Shown here in pieces: positions 1-8,857 of a DNA stretch of 20,666 bases. Both the position numbers and the translations under genes were made by a program. The notes below the pieces were generated by a model. It was not told the origin of the DNA. It did not search any database and worked only from the letters and a program-made list of their open reading frames with translations. The DNA comes from a virus. The stretch covers positions 1-20,666 of IMG/VR virus record IMGVR_UViG_3300006735_000336; one strand, written 5' to 3'. Within the stretch, counting starts at the first letter, position 1. Every line of letters starts with the position of its first letter.

Positions 1-1231
1 CATCAAAAATTTCGAAGAACGAACCCTCTGGAGTGTCAATTCCAAGTCTGTCAATATTTGTGGTTTCTCTTGCTTTGTCAAAAATTAAATTACTATTTGC
101 AATTGTTTCAAACTCATAACCATTGACATATGCTTTACCGGGAGATAAAACACCAACAAACTTCGTTTCATCATCTGGGGAGAAAACATCAGAATAATCT
201 TTCGAAACGAAAGTAAATGGGTTAACTGTGTAGTTACCAGACTCATCAAATGTTCTTCGAGCGAGAGTTTTTTCCAACTCAGCATAGTCAGCAGTCTTGA
301 CTCTTTTGACTGTCGTGCCACCGTTGACTCTGACGAGTTCAACATAATCTGATGTTGTACCATCAATCACAAGTCCACCTGCGTCAGCATTAGATCCGGT
401 CAAACCCCTCTGAACAAGAGTGGGAGTAATTACAAATCTATCAGCACCGGGAGCGTTGTAATTGTTAAAACCAAAAGCAGGATCATTCAAACTTGCATCT
501 TGGTTAGCGTTTACTGTTGTCTTTACAATATCAAATCCAATTGATGCATCTGGCTCAACAAAGTTTCTATAACCACCAGTCGAGGAGTATGCTGCAAACT
601 GTTGAGCATCATTTAAAACAAAATGACCGTCAAGGAAGTAATAACCCTCATTGACCGTCACGAAGTTTGTCGCGGTTCCGATTGAGGCATCAGTGGTTGT
701 GGTAGTTGCAATACCAAAAGTCAAGCCAAGATTGTTGTCTCCGGTGGTTGACAAGACTGGCTGGGAGGTGGTGAATCCACCACTTGTATTATATTCAATA
801 AACAAAACTTGGTGTGGATCGTTCGTGAATCCATCGGCTGCTAGTGGTTGGTCAAAAGCACCAATGATTGTGGCAAGGGTAGTTGAACTATCACTTTCAG
901 TATCGTCTGTGATTCTTTGACCAATGATTGAGGATAAGTTTTCAGCAGAAATTAGATTAGTATTATCAAGTCTAATGAACGAGGTAGAAGAAACAGAAAC
1001 TTCTCCGCCAAGAATGACTGAGCCATTTTCAAAAATATGCTTACCGAATCTTTCAATTTGATTTTGTAAAATTGATTGAACTTGTGAGAGTTCCCGCGAC
1101 TGAACTGGCAGTCCGGGCTTGAAAAGAATTTTGGCAAACTTCTTTTGGGGTTCAAAGTCATCGTAATAGGGAGATCTTCCCATGATCTCTGGATCAAATG
1201 CACTTGTTTCTGAATTTTTGCCAATACTCAT
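1..1231 (-). CDS. DUF4815-like phage structural protein (C-terminus cut by window edge)
   Basis: Reading leftward from ATG at 1231, 410 codons run open to the window edge without a stop, so the 3' part lies outside. The N-terminus reads MSIGKNSETSAFDPEIMG, followed by a block around residues 25-75 with KILFKPGLPVQSRELSQVQS and then QNQIERFGKHIFENGSV. This 'FKPG.pvQsREL...QsilqnQi.rfG.hif.nGs' pattern is, from memory, typical of DUF4815 proteins of marine T4-like phages, which are virion (baseplate or fibre-associated) proteins. The rest is Ser/Thr/Gly-rich beta-type sequence, usual for fibres. A strong AAGGAG lies 5 bases upstream of the ATG and overlaps the TAA stop of the gp8-like gene (TAAGGAG), so the two are probably translationally coupled. 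It sits where T4 has gp9/gp10-type fibre-attachment proteins, but I see no clear gp10 match. Family assignment is fairly sure; exact role is inferred. Confidence 0.75.
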   Translation of the reverse strand, partial: MSIGKNSETSAFDPEIMGRSPYYDDFEPQKKFAKILFKPGLPVQSRELSQVQSILQNQIERFGKHIFENGSVILGGEVSVSSTSFIRLDNTNLISAENLSSIIGQRITDDTESDSSTTLATIIGAFDQPLAADGFTNDPHQVLFIEYNTSGGFTTSQPVLSTTGDNNLGLTFGIATTTTTDASIGTATNFVTVNEGYYFLDGHFVLNDAQQFAAYSSTGGYRNFVEPDASIGFDIVKTTVNANQDASLNDPAFGFNNYNAPGADRFVITPTLVQRGLTGSNADAGGLVIDGTTSDYVELVRVNGGTTVKRVKTADYAELEKTLARRTFDESGNYTVNPFTFVSKDYSDVFSPDDETKFVGVLSPGKAYVNGYEFETIANSNLIFDKARETTNIDRLGIDTPEGSFFEIFD

Positions 1232-1240
1232 GTTTACTCC

Positions 1241-3169
1241 TTAGAACTCAATTACTAACTCAACAACATCGTCTGAACTTTGGTTGCGAGACACAGCGGT
1301 TATACCATCTATGTATAACAAATTACCTGAATTTAAATCTAATTCCGGTCCAGAAATATTCTGAACAGTGACTCCACCAACATTGCCCCCACAAGTCACA
1401 ATTTCTGAGGGAGTGAAAGATAAGGTTCCAGAACCGAATCCTTTTTGAACATTAGTGACATACATTGTTGCCCCGTTTGCTGCTGATGGGTGAAGTCGAA
1501 CTTCCGAAATTGTTCCCGTGGATAAACTAGCACCAGTGATAGAAGTATCGATAAGAGGAAGTGAATTTCCTGTGGAATTGTTATATGAAATTCCAATTTC
1601 GTGTGTGCATCTCCAATCAGACTTGATCACTGTCAAAGAACTATCTAAAGTTCTTGTTCGAACATGTTTCAAGTTACCACCCTGCGATGCTAAAGTTGAT
1701 CCAACTGTTTGAAGATTTTGAATTACTTCGTCAGTGGTAAATCCACCAGAACATCCTTTGATATTTTTGATTGTTAACGTACCCGATGACTCGCCATCTC
1801 TTCGCACACTTATGACTCGACCAAACGAGTTGTTAGTGTTACCGAAAATAAAGTCATTACTAAAATCGGATACAAAAGTTTTTGACAATTGCCCGGATGC
1901 AGGTTTAACGTCAACCACTGTGCTAGTAAAATTATCAAAACCTGCACTCAGTCCAGTATTTGAGTAACTAATACCAACCGAGGGTGATCCCCAAATACCA
2001 ACTTCATTATAATCATTTCCAATCATTGCATTTGCGTTTTCATCACCCTCAATTTTCACGCGAAGTTTAACATTAACAGGGAGCAACTCACTTACGGGAT
2101 CTTTTCCTAAAGCATCGAAAATTCTTGGTGCGAGTGTTGGAGCGGTCCCAGAATCTTTTGCCGTCCCAATTTCTGCTGTAACGTTGGAGTAGTTAGAACC
2201 AACATCTGTTACGACAACCTCTCTTGCTGTAAAATCTGTATTCACTTCAACATATGCTGTCGCACCGCTACCATCACCAGTAAAATCTACTAAAGGTAAA
2301 ATTTCATATTTGTCACCAACATCAGGTGTAGCACCTGTGATAGAACCATAAATGATTTGATTGTCAGCACCAACATAATCTGTGATTTCTGCTACGATTC
2401 CAATGGCGTTTCCATCAACAAATCGTATAGCGTAGCCGTTGTAGTAATCATCTGACGCATTTGCAATACCTCCACCAAGAACAGCACTTGTTTTACCAGC
2501 GGAAAGCAAAGTCCTATCTGGATTAGAAAGAATTGATTTGCCATAAACAGCAGTGTTTGTTCCAGTGATACCCACAGATCTGATCGTTCCATTCAAAGCA
2601 TCAGTGATTGCAGCGTATTGTGAAAAGTATTGACTTTGTTTTGCCGACTCTCCGTACGCTGTGACCAGTCCAGAATAGTATGGTAATGTTTCAATCGGAA
2701 TGTAATCATCGTCAATAAATTTTTGATTCGCACTACTGACCGTAAAAATATATCTCCACTCATATCCATCAGAAAAAACTTCTGGGTCGGGTGCAGTTGT
2801 GTTTGGAATATTTACTGAAGATCCCTCTCCCTTTTTAAAACAAACGTACACACTAGAGTTTGCATCATTGTAAACATAATAGTTTTTTGTAGTCATGTCT
2901 AAAGACGGGTCATATTCATCATATAAAGTTCCGCTCGTCCAGTTGACTCTAGGAATCAAAAGAGAAACATCATCGGGGGTGATTAATTTTGCAAACAAAA
3001 TATTCTTTCTTGTTGCATCATCGTTTTGCTCGGTTCTTGAAGACTGAGCATCACCAAGAACTCTGCCGATTAAGATAAAGGAGTTTTCATCTCTGAAAGC
3101 ATCAAAAGATTTTACATATCTTTTTGCCAGATCAGTTTTGAATTGTTGGTCAATTGTAACGGTAGCCAT
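1241..3169 (-). CDS. 8: Baseplate wedge protein gp8-like (enlarged)
   Basis: 642 aa. The N-terminal part carries the gp8 signature: LIPRVNW at about 71-77, a YD/YYVYND segment at 83-102, VYVCFKKG at 107-114 and DGYEWRYIF at 134-142, which match T4 gp8's IPRRDW, NDIVVCN, VYRCL and DGYVWEYLF. The last 30 residues (GNLLYIDGITAV...VVELVIEF) match the T4 gp8 end (GEMIYMENRPPI...INILFTF). T4 gp8 is 334 aa, so about 300 residues of Gly/Ser/Thr/Asn-rich beta-type sequence are inserted in the middle. gp8 is a dimeric wedge component that joins gp7, gp10 and gp6 in the baseplate periphery. AAGGAG lies 6 bases before the ATG and overlaps the TAA of the upstream 814-aa gene. A possible late promoter (CATAAATA) lies 45 bases upstream. 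Confidence 0.82.
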   Translation of the reverse strand: MATVTIDQQFKTDLAKRYVKSFDAFRDENSFILIGRVLGDAQSSRTEQNDDATRKNILFAKLITPDDVSLLIPRVNWTSGTLYDEYDPSLDMTTKNYYVYNDANSSVYVCFKKGEGSSVNIPNTTAPDPEVFSDGYEWRYIFTVSSANQKFIDDDYIPIETLPYYSGLVTAYGESAKQSQYFSQYAAITDALNGTIRSVGITGTNTAVYGKSILSNPDRTLLSAGKTSAVLGGGIANASDDYYNGYAIRFVDGNAIGIVAEITDYVGADNQIIYGSITGATPDVGDKYEILPLVDFTGDGSGATAYVEVNTDFTAREVVVTDVGSNYSNVTAEIGTAKDSGTAPTLAPRIFDALGKDPVSELLPVNVKLRVKIEGDENANAMIGNDYNEVGIWGSPSVGISYSNTGLSAGFDNFTSTVVDVKPASGQLSKTFVSDFSNDFIFGNTNNSFGRVISVRRDGESSGTLTIKNIKGCSGGFTTDEVIQNLQTVGSTLASQGGNLKHVRTRTLDSSLTVIKSDWRCTHEIGISYNNSTGNSLPLIDTSITGASLSTGTISEVRLHPSAANGATMYVTNVQKGFGSGTLSFTPSEIVTCGGNVGGVTVQNISGPELDLNSGNLLYIDGITAVSRNQSSDDVVELVIEF

Positions 3170-3178
3170 TTGCTCTCC

Positions 3179-5623
3179 TTATTTGGTTCTCATGTTATCT
3201 GTGAAGTCTTGAATATTTATGTGTTGCATAGCAATGTCTGTGGTCACCGATGTATCACTAATAAAGTTAATGCCGCCAGTCCCCGCGATAAATCTCTCAG
3301 CCCCACTTTCAAGTGCAATCATTTTAATTTTTGCACCAGTTTGATTATATTCATTTGTAAATTCGCCACTGATAACGTCAATTGCTATTGTCTCACTAAA
3401 CGTGACACCACTGGTGTCTTGTGCAGAGACACTTACTGATGGTGAACTAAGTTCAAGTCCAAATCCACCAGTTGCAGATGATTCAATACTCGCAACGCTG
3501 GATAAATTAGAACTAGAGATTGTGGAAAGTTGAGCGATTGTTGAACCAACGATTGTTCCGATTGCAGTTGTCATGTTTGTGTCGCGTTGAACGACAGTAT
3601 TACCAATTGTGAATCCTGCGGTAAGAGATCCGCTCACACCCACCGTTGTTTCTGTAAAAAATCTAATTCTTCTTAGCGTTTGAATGCTAGTTGTAATACC
3701 GTTAACAAGATTTTTTGGATGTCTGTAAATATTCCAATGATCTGCCGTGGTAGAGTCAGTGCCACCAATCATTACTAATTGGTCAATGTTTTCTACCGTG
3801 TAACCTACAAGGGTAGTGCCTGCTGTCACACCATCAAAGGTGAAACCATATGCCTCTGGGTTCAAAGTGCCAGCGGATATGCTACCCATCGCTCCGGGTG
3901 TGAAGCCAGCAGTTTTTGGATCATGGGTTACAGCGGAACCTGATGAAAATGTTCCAAGAGATGCAAGTGTAAGTCCGTTGTATCCGGTTGGATAGTAGTC
4001 CGCAAAGGTTGTACCATAAGTTTCACCACGAAAGTCAGCGGTCATGTTAAATGTGGCTGGAGTGTAGTTACCAATCTTTGCATTTACTACAAGATTATCA
4101 TTTGTGATTGAACTATATTTTGCACCAGCCGTGGCACTAATGTTAAATAATCCTCTTGTGGATTTAATCTTTGTTGCTGCTGCACTGACACCACTCGAAA
4201 AAAGCAAAGAAACTGTGCCAAAAGTGAAAGGATCTGGAAGAGAGATGCCACTGGGCGTAAACCGAACGACCTCCGCTGTGGCAGACGCATTACCATTTGC
4301 CAGCAACAGGTTGATGGTGTCACCACGTTGAAAATTACCTGTGCCTTCAAGAGTTTCAATAATTTCGTAATCAGCGTCACTTTCTGGTGGTCTAAAGTCA
4401 AAGGTTGTTGCGTTGAAGGTTCTCTTGATAAGATGCTCTGAGAAAAATTTAGTGCCAGCGGGGTGACAAACTTTTCTAAGAATATCTGCATAGTCAGACA
4501 ACTGTTTTTCTGCCCGAACAATGTAAGAGTGGGTTTGGTATTTGTTGTTGTCGGGCAGTCTAGACTCAGAAGATAGCAAAGACTTATCACTTAAAAATTT
4601 CTTTCGATCTTGCGAGACTGCTTTATTACCAATCACATCGAGTGAGGAGCCAGTGCCATTTGTATTAATAGTCGCAGTGTAAGTTTCTCTTTCCAGAAAA
4701 ATAGATCTTGAGTCAATCGGAGCAACGCTTTCAATATCACCGCTTCGTCCGACTGCGGAGACAAAAGTAGTTGCGACTAAATTGCCTGATGAATCTGTGA
4801 TCGAGATGGTATCATTGATCGCGTGTCCAGATCCAGACAGTCCAACATCCACAGATGAAATTAATGGCAAACAAGTTTCATAAAATGTGGTGGAGCCTTT
4901 TGAGAATTCTATTTCTTTATTAGGAATGAACGTTCCGCTAATATCTTTAAGTTTAATAGTGCAAGTTTTCAAACCATTATTTTGACTTAAATCAAAATCA
5001 TCAATAAAGGCAGAGCAAATCTCTCCAGAAAATCTTGATGTAATTTTTTGACTTACTCGACCACCAATAACTCCTTCAAAGTCTGCGGGTAAACTCACTC
5101 TGGTTGTTTTCAGTATTCTCTCAATATCAATATTGGAGTCTGAAAGTGTTAACAGTAAATCTTTTGGATACGATACCGATGCCTCAACACCAAAGACAAG
5201 TTTGAAAAGAAAGTTGATCGACTCACTGTCACCTTTTCTTCCATACAAATCCTTTGCAATTTTCACCAACTTCTCAGTGGACATCCCAGATGTTACTTCA
5301 TTGAAACCGTAAAGATACTCGCTTTTGAAAAAGTCTAGAAAGTTTGAAAGAGTTTGATCGATGTCGATGTATGTCGCCATCCGAACAGCCTCGGCTCTTG
5401 GATTTCCAAACTCCTCAGCCCATTCAAAATAAGTCTTTAAAAATTCAATAAAAAGCGGATATTCTTCACTAATGTAACTTGGCAACACATCATTCATCAA
5501 CACCGAAACTCTCTCGTCCACTGAGAGAGTGATGCCGTCACCCTCAACCACACCTTGTAGTGGTGGTGGTTGAACAAGACCTAAAAGAATGCCTGCATTT
5601 TCAAGACTCAATCCACTAGACAT
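3179..5623 (-). CDS. Large baseplate/virion structural protein (gp7-position, unknown fold)
   Basis: 814 aa from ATG at 5623. The start is chosen over an in-frame TTG one codon upstream because the ATG shares its A with the gp6 stop (TGATG) and has GGAGG 6 bases upstream. Residues about 35-165 form an alpha-helical conserved block (LPSYISEEYPLFIEFLKTYF, then a 'FLDFFKSEYLYGF' segment and LYGRKGDSESINFLFKLVFG, then VSYPKDLLLTLSDS). I recall this N-terminal block from large virion proteins of marine T4-like phages, where it sits between gp6 and gp8. The remaining about 640 residues are Gly/Thr/Ser-rich repeat-like beta sequence with no motif I can name. By position it is the best candidate for the gp7-like wedge spoke, but no gp7 homology is visible. 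Virion location is likely; role is inferred from neighbours. Confidence 0.7.
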   Translation of the reverse strand: MSSGLSLENAGILLGLVQPPPLQGVVEGDGITLSVDERVSVLMNDVLPSYISEEYPLFIEFLKTYFEWAEEFGNPRAEAVRMATYIDIDQTLSNFLDFFKSEYLYGFNEVTSGMSTEKLVKIAKDLYGRKGDSESINFLFKLVFGVEASVSYPKDLLLTLSDSNIDIERILKTTRVSLPADFEGVIGGRVSQKITSRFSGEICSAFIDDFDLSQNNGLKTCTIKLKDISGTFIPNKEIEFSKGSTTFYETCLPLISSVDVGLSGSGHAINDTISITDSSGNLVATTFVSAVGRSGDIESVAPIDSRSIFLERETYTATINTNGTGSSLDVIGNKAVSQDRKKFLSDKSLLSSESRLPDNNKYQTHSYIVRAEKQLSDYADILRKVCHPAGTKFFSEHLIKRTFNATTFDFRPPESDADYEIIETLEGTGNFQRGDTINLLLANGNASATAEVVRFTPSGISLPDPFTFGTVSLLFSSGVSAAATKIKSTRGLFNISATAGAKYSSITNDNLVVNAKIGNYTPATFNMTADFRGETYGTTFADYYPTGYNGLTLASLGTFSSGSAVTHDPKTAGFTPGAMGSISAGTLNPEAYGFTFDGVTAGTTLVGYTVENIDQLVMIGGTDSTTADHWNIYRHPKNLVNGITTSIQTLRRIRFFTETTVGVSGSLTAGFTIGNTVVQRDTNMTTAIGTIVGSTIAQLSTISSSNLSSVASIESSATGGFGLELSSPSVSVSAQDTSGVTFSETIAIDVISGEFTNEYNQTGAKIKMIALESGAERFIAGTGGINFISDTSVTTDIAMQHINIQDFTDNMRTK
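3214..3221 (-). promoter_or_regulatory. Possible late promoter before gp8-like gene (CATAAATA)
   Basis: Leftward CATAAATA, seven of eight bases of TATAAATA, inside the end of the 814-aa gene and 45 bases upstream of the gp8-like ATG. Transcription would begin about 38 bases before the ATG, leaving room for the AAGGAG site. Chance occurrence cannot be excluded. Confidence 0.35.
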
Positions 5624-7581
5624 CAATAACCTCCATAACCGCCACCGCCTCCGCCACCACCACTAGAAGTTGTGGATGATGATGTGCTTGCTGATGAGGT
5701 TGACGTTGAAGATGTGCTTGTGCTAGTTCCCGATGAGGAACTTACTTGACTTGGTGTGTAAGATGTAGCCTGTGAAAGTGTCTGAACGCTAACAGCGTTT
5801 GCCAATGCATCCGTATTATCATAAACAATAACTTTATCTCTAACAGAGGTCAAAACATCTCCGCCAAACTTAGCCCTAATTTTGATAGTGCCTAAAGCAC
5901 CAACTGTGTTGAGTCGTGCAACGTTAAGACTAATTACCCCAGTTGAGTAGTCAACTGTTCCAAAATTAGTTACCAAATTATCAGATGAATCTGAAGTTTC
6001 AAAAAGATTAATATTACCAAAACCATCATCTCTGATTCTAACAGTTTTGAATTCACTTCCATCAAGATATAAAAAATCTTCACTACTAACTACAATTTCA
6101 TGACCATCATGGGGATGGAAGATTGGATTTGCAAAATCAATTGAGTAGTCTAGTGCTACATCAGAAACAGGAGTTATTCTTCGCTCCATTTCAATGTTGG
6201 TATTTACTGAGATTATTGATTCAATGTTATCTGATAAATCTTTTTCTATTGCAGATGACGCAAGGAAAGTATCATAGTCATCTGTGTTATCTAAAACATA
6301 AACAGATAAAGTGTTTCGCACTAAAGTAGACAAAGAATTTGAGGTAAGTGTAGTTTTGTTTACATCGTAAACCACGCGAGTGTTAAATCTAGCGTATGTA
6401 ATTTCAGGATCAATCACAACTGGATTGATCGTCACAGGACATCTATCTTTGAGGAATGACACAACATTATTTTTGAAATCAGTTGTTGTAATCGTGTTTG
6501 CCACTGGCTTGAAAGAGATGATGACACTTCCATACTGAGGGGGAGAGGCATCTTCACCACCGTAGACAAAAACAGAAGAGAACCCAGAAAAGTTTGACTC
6601 AATCAAAGTTTTAAAATCTTCTCTTGTCACAGCCCTATTTTGCATGGAGTAAGACCTTGGTGCTAATCTTCTAATGCTATCAATTCCTTGTGGTAAAGCA
6701 CCACCTGATGCATGACTTACGACATCCACCGTATTACCGTTGGCAAATCTGAAAGAGTTGACTCCAAGATCAGAATCAAAAATGCCAACGTTATTTGCAA
6801 GAGGACCGCTGGTGCTAAGATAACTAACTGTGACAACATTCCCTGCTGCAAGAGTGACACCAACAACTCCGTCACCAAAGTTTACAGAGTAGTTTCCGTT
6901 GTAGTCCTCCTCGACAAAATATGCTCGACTCCCGGCAGTCAGAGAGATAGCATCATTACCCTTCACCCAAGAATTTGTGATACCACTTGTATCTGTTGCA
7001 GACTCCTGAACGGTCACTTTGATGGTGGTGGTGTCAACAAACTTATCATCAATCTCAACTTTTTGATAATTTTCATTGTTTGGCACAACAATAGTTTTAC
7101 TTTTTAACGCACCCTCTTTTACGGAGAGATTCGAAATGTGAGGTGTGGTTCCTCCACTATCAGCAGTGAGAGAAATAGTTGCACTTTCTAAGTTTACAAA
7201 ATTGTAATTTCTACCATTTACAGTTGTTGAAAAAATATTACCAACAGGAAGAACGCTTGAGTAACCAGCAGTCGATCCAAGAATCACATTTACGGACGCT
7301 GTAGGTGCTGAGTAGGATCTAGGAGTGTAACCAAGTGCCTTTGCATGAGAAACCACGGACGCTCTTTTTTTCGCAGTGTCAAGAAACATTTCGTTTGCTG
7401 CAAAGTTATTGTAGATGCCTTGATAATATGTGATGTATGCCAAAGTGTCAATCAGAGTTGACATCGCTGATCCTTCAAAATCGTAGTCTGTGAACGTATC
7501 TGAATTTGAAAGATATGTTTTGATGTTTTGTCTGACAACATCAAAATCTACTGAGTTGACGCTAAGGTTTTTTGCTGGCAT
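5623..7581 (-). CDS. 6: Baseplate wedge protein gp6
   Basis: 652 aa, close to T4 gp6 (660 aa). The N-terminus has the family pattern: NSVDFDVVRQNIKTYLSN, then DYDFEGSAMSTLIDTLAYIT, YYQGIYNNFAANEMFLDTA and HAKALGYTPRSYSAPTA within the first about 95 residues. A central gpJ-like segment follows (ALPQGIDSIRRLAPRSYSMQ, RAVTREDFKTLIESNFSGFS at about 300-340). gp6 dimers form the inner ring that ties the wedges around the hub and drives sheath contraction. The start ATG overlaps the gp25 TAA by one base, with GAGAGG upstream. The C-terminus is odd: about 30 Ser/Thr residues followed by eight glycines and YGGY, a tail that T4 gp6 does not have. The last glycine codons also supply the ribosome-binding site for the next gene. 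Confidence 0.93.
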   Translation of the reverse strand: MPAKNLSVNSVDFDVVRQNIKTYLSNSDTFTDYDFEGSAMSTLIDTLAYITYYQGIYNNFAANEMFLDTAKKRASVVSHAKALGYTPRSYSAPTASVNVILGSTAGYSSVLPVGNIFSTTVNGRNYNFVNLESATISLTADSGGTTPHISNLSVKEGALKSKTIVVPNNENYQKVEIDDKFVDTTTIKVTVQESATDTSGITNSWVKGNDAISLTAGSRAYFVEEDYNGNYSVNFGDGVVGVTLAAGNVVTVSYLSTSGPLANNVGIFDSDLGVNSFRFANGNTVDVVSHASGGALPQGIDSIRRLAPRSYSMQNRAVTREDFKTLIESNFSGFSSVFVYGGEDASPPQYGSVIISFKPVANTITTTDFKNNVVSFLKDRCPVTINPVVIDPEITYARFNTRVVYDVNKTTLTSNSLSTLVRNTLSVYVLDNTDDYDTFLASSAIEKDLSDNIESIISVNTNIEMERRITPVSDVALDYSIDFANPIFHPHDGHEIVVSSEDFLYLDGSEFKTVRIRDDGFGNINLFETSDSSDNLVTNFGTVDYSTGVISLNVARLNTVGALGTIKIRAKFGGDVLTSVRDKVIVYDNTDALANAVSVQTLSQATSYTPSQVSSSSGTSTSTSSTSTSSASTSSSTTSSGGGGGGGGYGGY

Positions 7582-7961
7582 TATCTAAGCCTCTCTAATT
7601 TGAAACTGGTGGTAATTGGTCGTGGATCATTTTTTAATCTAAATGTCAACTTAACTCCATAGCGACTGTTTGCTTCATCAGGATAGGCCAGTAGATCAAG
7701 AATAACTGCTCTATTTTCATACAAATTGATTGACCTGCGAATCGAGTCGGTAATTTTTACAGTTGTGATCGGATCAACTTGATCAAATAGTAAAGAACGA
7801 ATTGATCCGCCAAAATCTGGATTGAATTTTTTCTCACCTGAAGAGGTAAGAAGAATATTTTTGATGGATCTAATCACAGCCTGCGCGTCAGTTTTTACCG
7901 ACACATCTCCCGTTATGGGATTACGAACAAACTCCATGTCTAAATCTGTAAACCTACTCAT
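7581..7961 (-). CDS. 25: Baseplate wedge protein gp25
   Basis: 126 aa (T4 gp25 is 132). The family features are AVIRSIKNILLTSSGEKKFN near residues 28-47, then PDFGGSIRSLLFDQVDP, followed by a helical segment ending YENRAVILDLLAYPDE. The protein belongs to the gp25/lysozyme-like fold of contractile injection systems (also TssE and P2 gpW), which nucleates the sheath and holds the wedge core bundle with gp6 and gp53. The conserved EPR triplet of this family reads ENR here. There is no good Shine-Dalgarno; the upstream gene stops 11 bases before the ATG, so translation may depend on coupling. A TACAAATA string overlaps the start codon and is not called as a promoter. Confidence 0.92.
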   Translation of the reverse strand: MSRFTDLDMEFVRNPITGDVSVKTDAQAVIRSIKNILLTSSGEKKFNPDFGGSIRSLLFDQVDPITTVKITDSIRRSINLYENRAVILDLLAYPDEANSRYGVKLTFRLKNDPRPITTSFKLERLR

Positions 7962-7972
7962 ATTTGTATGTA

Positions 7973-8857
7973 TCAGATATTGAACACCTTGTCAGCGACT
8001 ATTTTTCCAAAACAAGGATCGGCAAGCATCGCTAAAATTGAAAACCCAAAAGTTGCTTTGACAAGATATTCTGTCGCAGCCAATACCAATGCTCTTTCAT
8101 TATTGATCAGTTCTTCCACTGCGGTTTTTGCCACCATGACATTATCATATGCATCAACCAGATCTTGCAAATTTTGGGTCGAGGCGTTTAGAAAACTAAT
8201 ATTTCCATTAGAGTCTCTAGGTAGAAGATTAAGTGCGGTTCTAAAATCACCCTCAAGTGCAGCGTTGATACCATTTGTAAGATCTGTACCCGGACCCAAG
8301 ACACTACCAAAAAATTGGCTATAATTGTCAAGCAATTCATCAGTGTTTGACAATGAATTTACAGTATTATTGAAACCAGCAGCCAAAGATTGGATGGCAG
8401 AGATGCCGGGCATATCAGAGACACCACCGTTTTGGTCAAACCCATCTTTTGTTAAAGAAACACCACTAAGAATGTCACTCTGCTCTTGCATGAAGTTTGC
8501 CGTATTAGTCACACGATCTGATAGACTTGTGATAAATTGTGCTGCTGTTGGATTCTCACCACCAAATAAAGATAAATCCACACCGGGGATCGGAGTTCCG
8601 AGTTGAGTTCCATCCAGTGTCATAAAAACTGATCCAACTGCATTATCAACTTCTGTGATGATTTTTCCAACCTCAGCACCAACAGCATTCAAAGCATTTT
8701 GCACTGGATTAATAAAAAGTTCTCCAGAGATTGCTTTATTGATAATATCAAGAGCCTCGTCTGAAATAGGAAGTGCCGGAATATCACAACCTGAAAGATC
8801 TATAAAATCCTGATTGATGAGTGGAGCAATATTGATACCCTCTGGAAAAGCACTCAT
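7973..8857 (-). CDS. Conserved hypothetical virion protein between PAAR tip and gp25
   Basis: 294 aa from ATG at 8857, which overlaps the PAAR stop as ATGA; a longer reading from 8884 (beginning MCYFGCGG) lies wholly inside the PAAR gene and is less likely. I do not recognise a named family. The protein is largely helical and hydrophilic, with NAVGAEVGKIITEVDNAVG in the first third, a Gly/Asn-rich middle (DGFDQNGGVSDMPG) and a hydrophobic C-terminal segment (ATFGFSILAMLADPCFGKIV). I have an impression of similar 'LAD.CFG' ends in proteins next to PAAR/gp25 in marine T4-like phages, but cannot confirm it. Its position inside the hub/needle cluster, tightly coupled to the PAAR gene, argues for a baseplate or baseplate-assembly role. 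Function is not assigned. Confidence 0.65.
   Translation of the reverse strand: MSAFPEGINIAPLINQDFIDLSGCDIPALPISDEALDIINKAISGELFINPVQNALNAVGAEVGKIITEVDNAVGSVFMTLDGTQLGTPIPGVDLSLFGGENPTAAQFITSLSDRVTNTANFMQEQSDILSGVSLTKDGFDQNGGVSDMPGISAIQSLAAGFNNTVNSLSNTDELLDNYSQFFGSVLGPGTDLTNGINAALEGDFRTALNLLPRDSNGNISFLNASTQNLQDLVDAYDNVMVAKTAVEELINNERALVLAATEYLVKATFGFSILAMLADPCFGKIVADKVFNI

Noticed and set aside
952-1224. 90-codon leftward frame near the left edge
   Set aside because: Out of frame with the DUF4815-like protein, which covers the same bases with a better start and ribosome site.
4087-4590. 167-codon open frame on the leftward strand
   Set aside because: It lies fully inside the 814-aa structural gene in another frame, lacks a ribosome site and its product is compositionally random.
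5624-5626. TTG as start of the 814-aa gene
   Set aside because: The adjacent ATG at 5623 has the TGATG overlap and correct spacing from GGAGG.
5640-5750. Microsatellite-like repeat (GCC/ACC and GATG/GTTG runs)
   Set aside because: It is explained as coding for the Gly and Ser/Thr tail of gp6; codons vary and the frame is kept.
7961-7968. TACAAATA as a late promoter for gp25
   Set aside because: It overlaps the ATG of gp25, so transcription would begin inside the gene.
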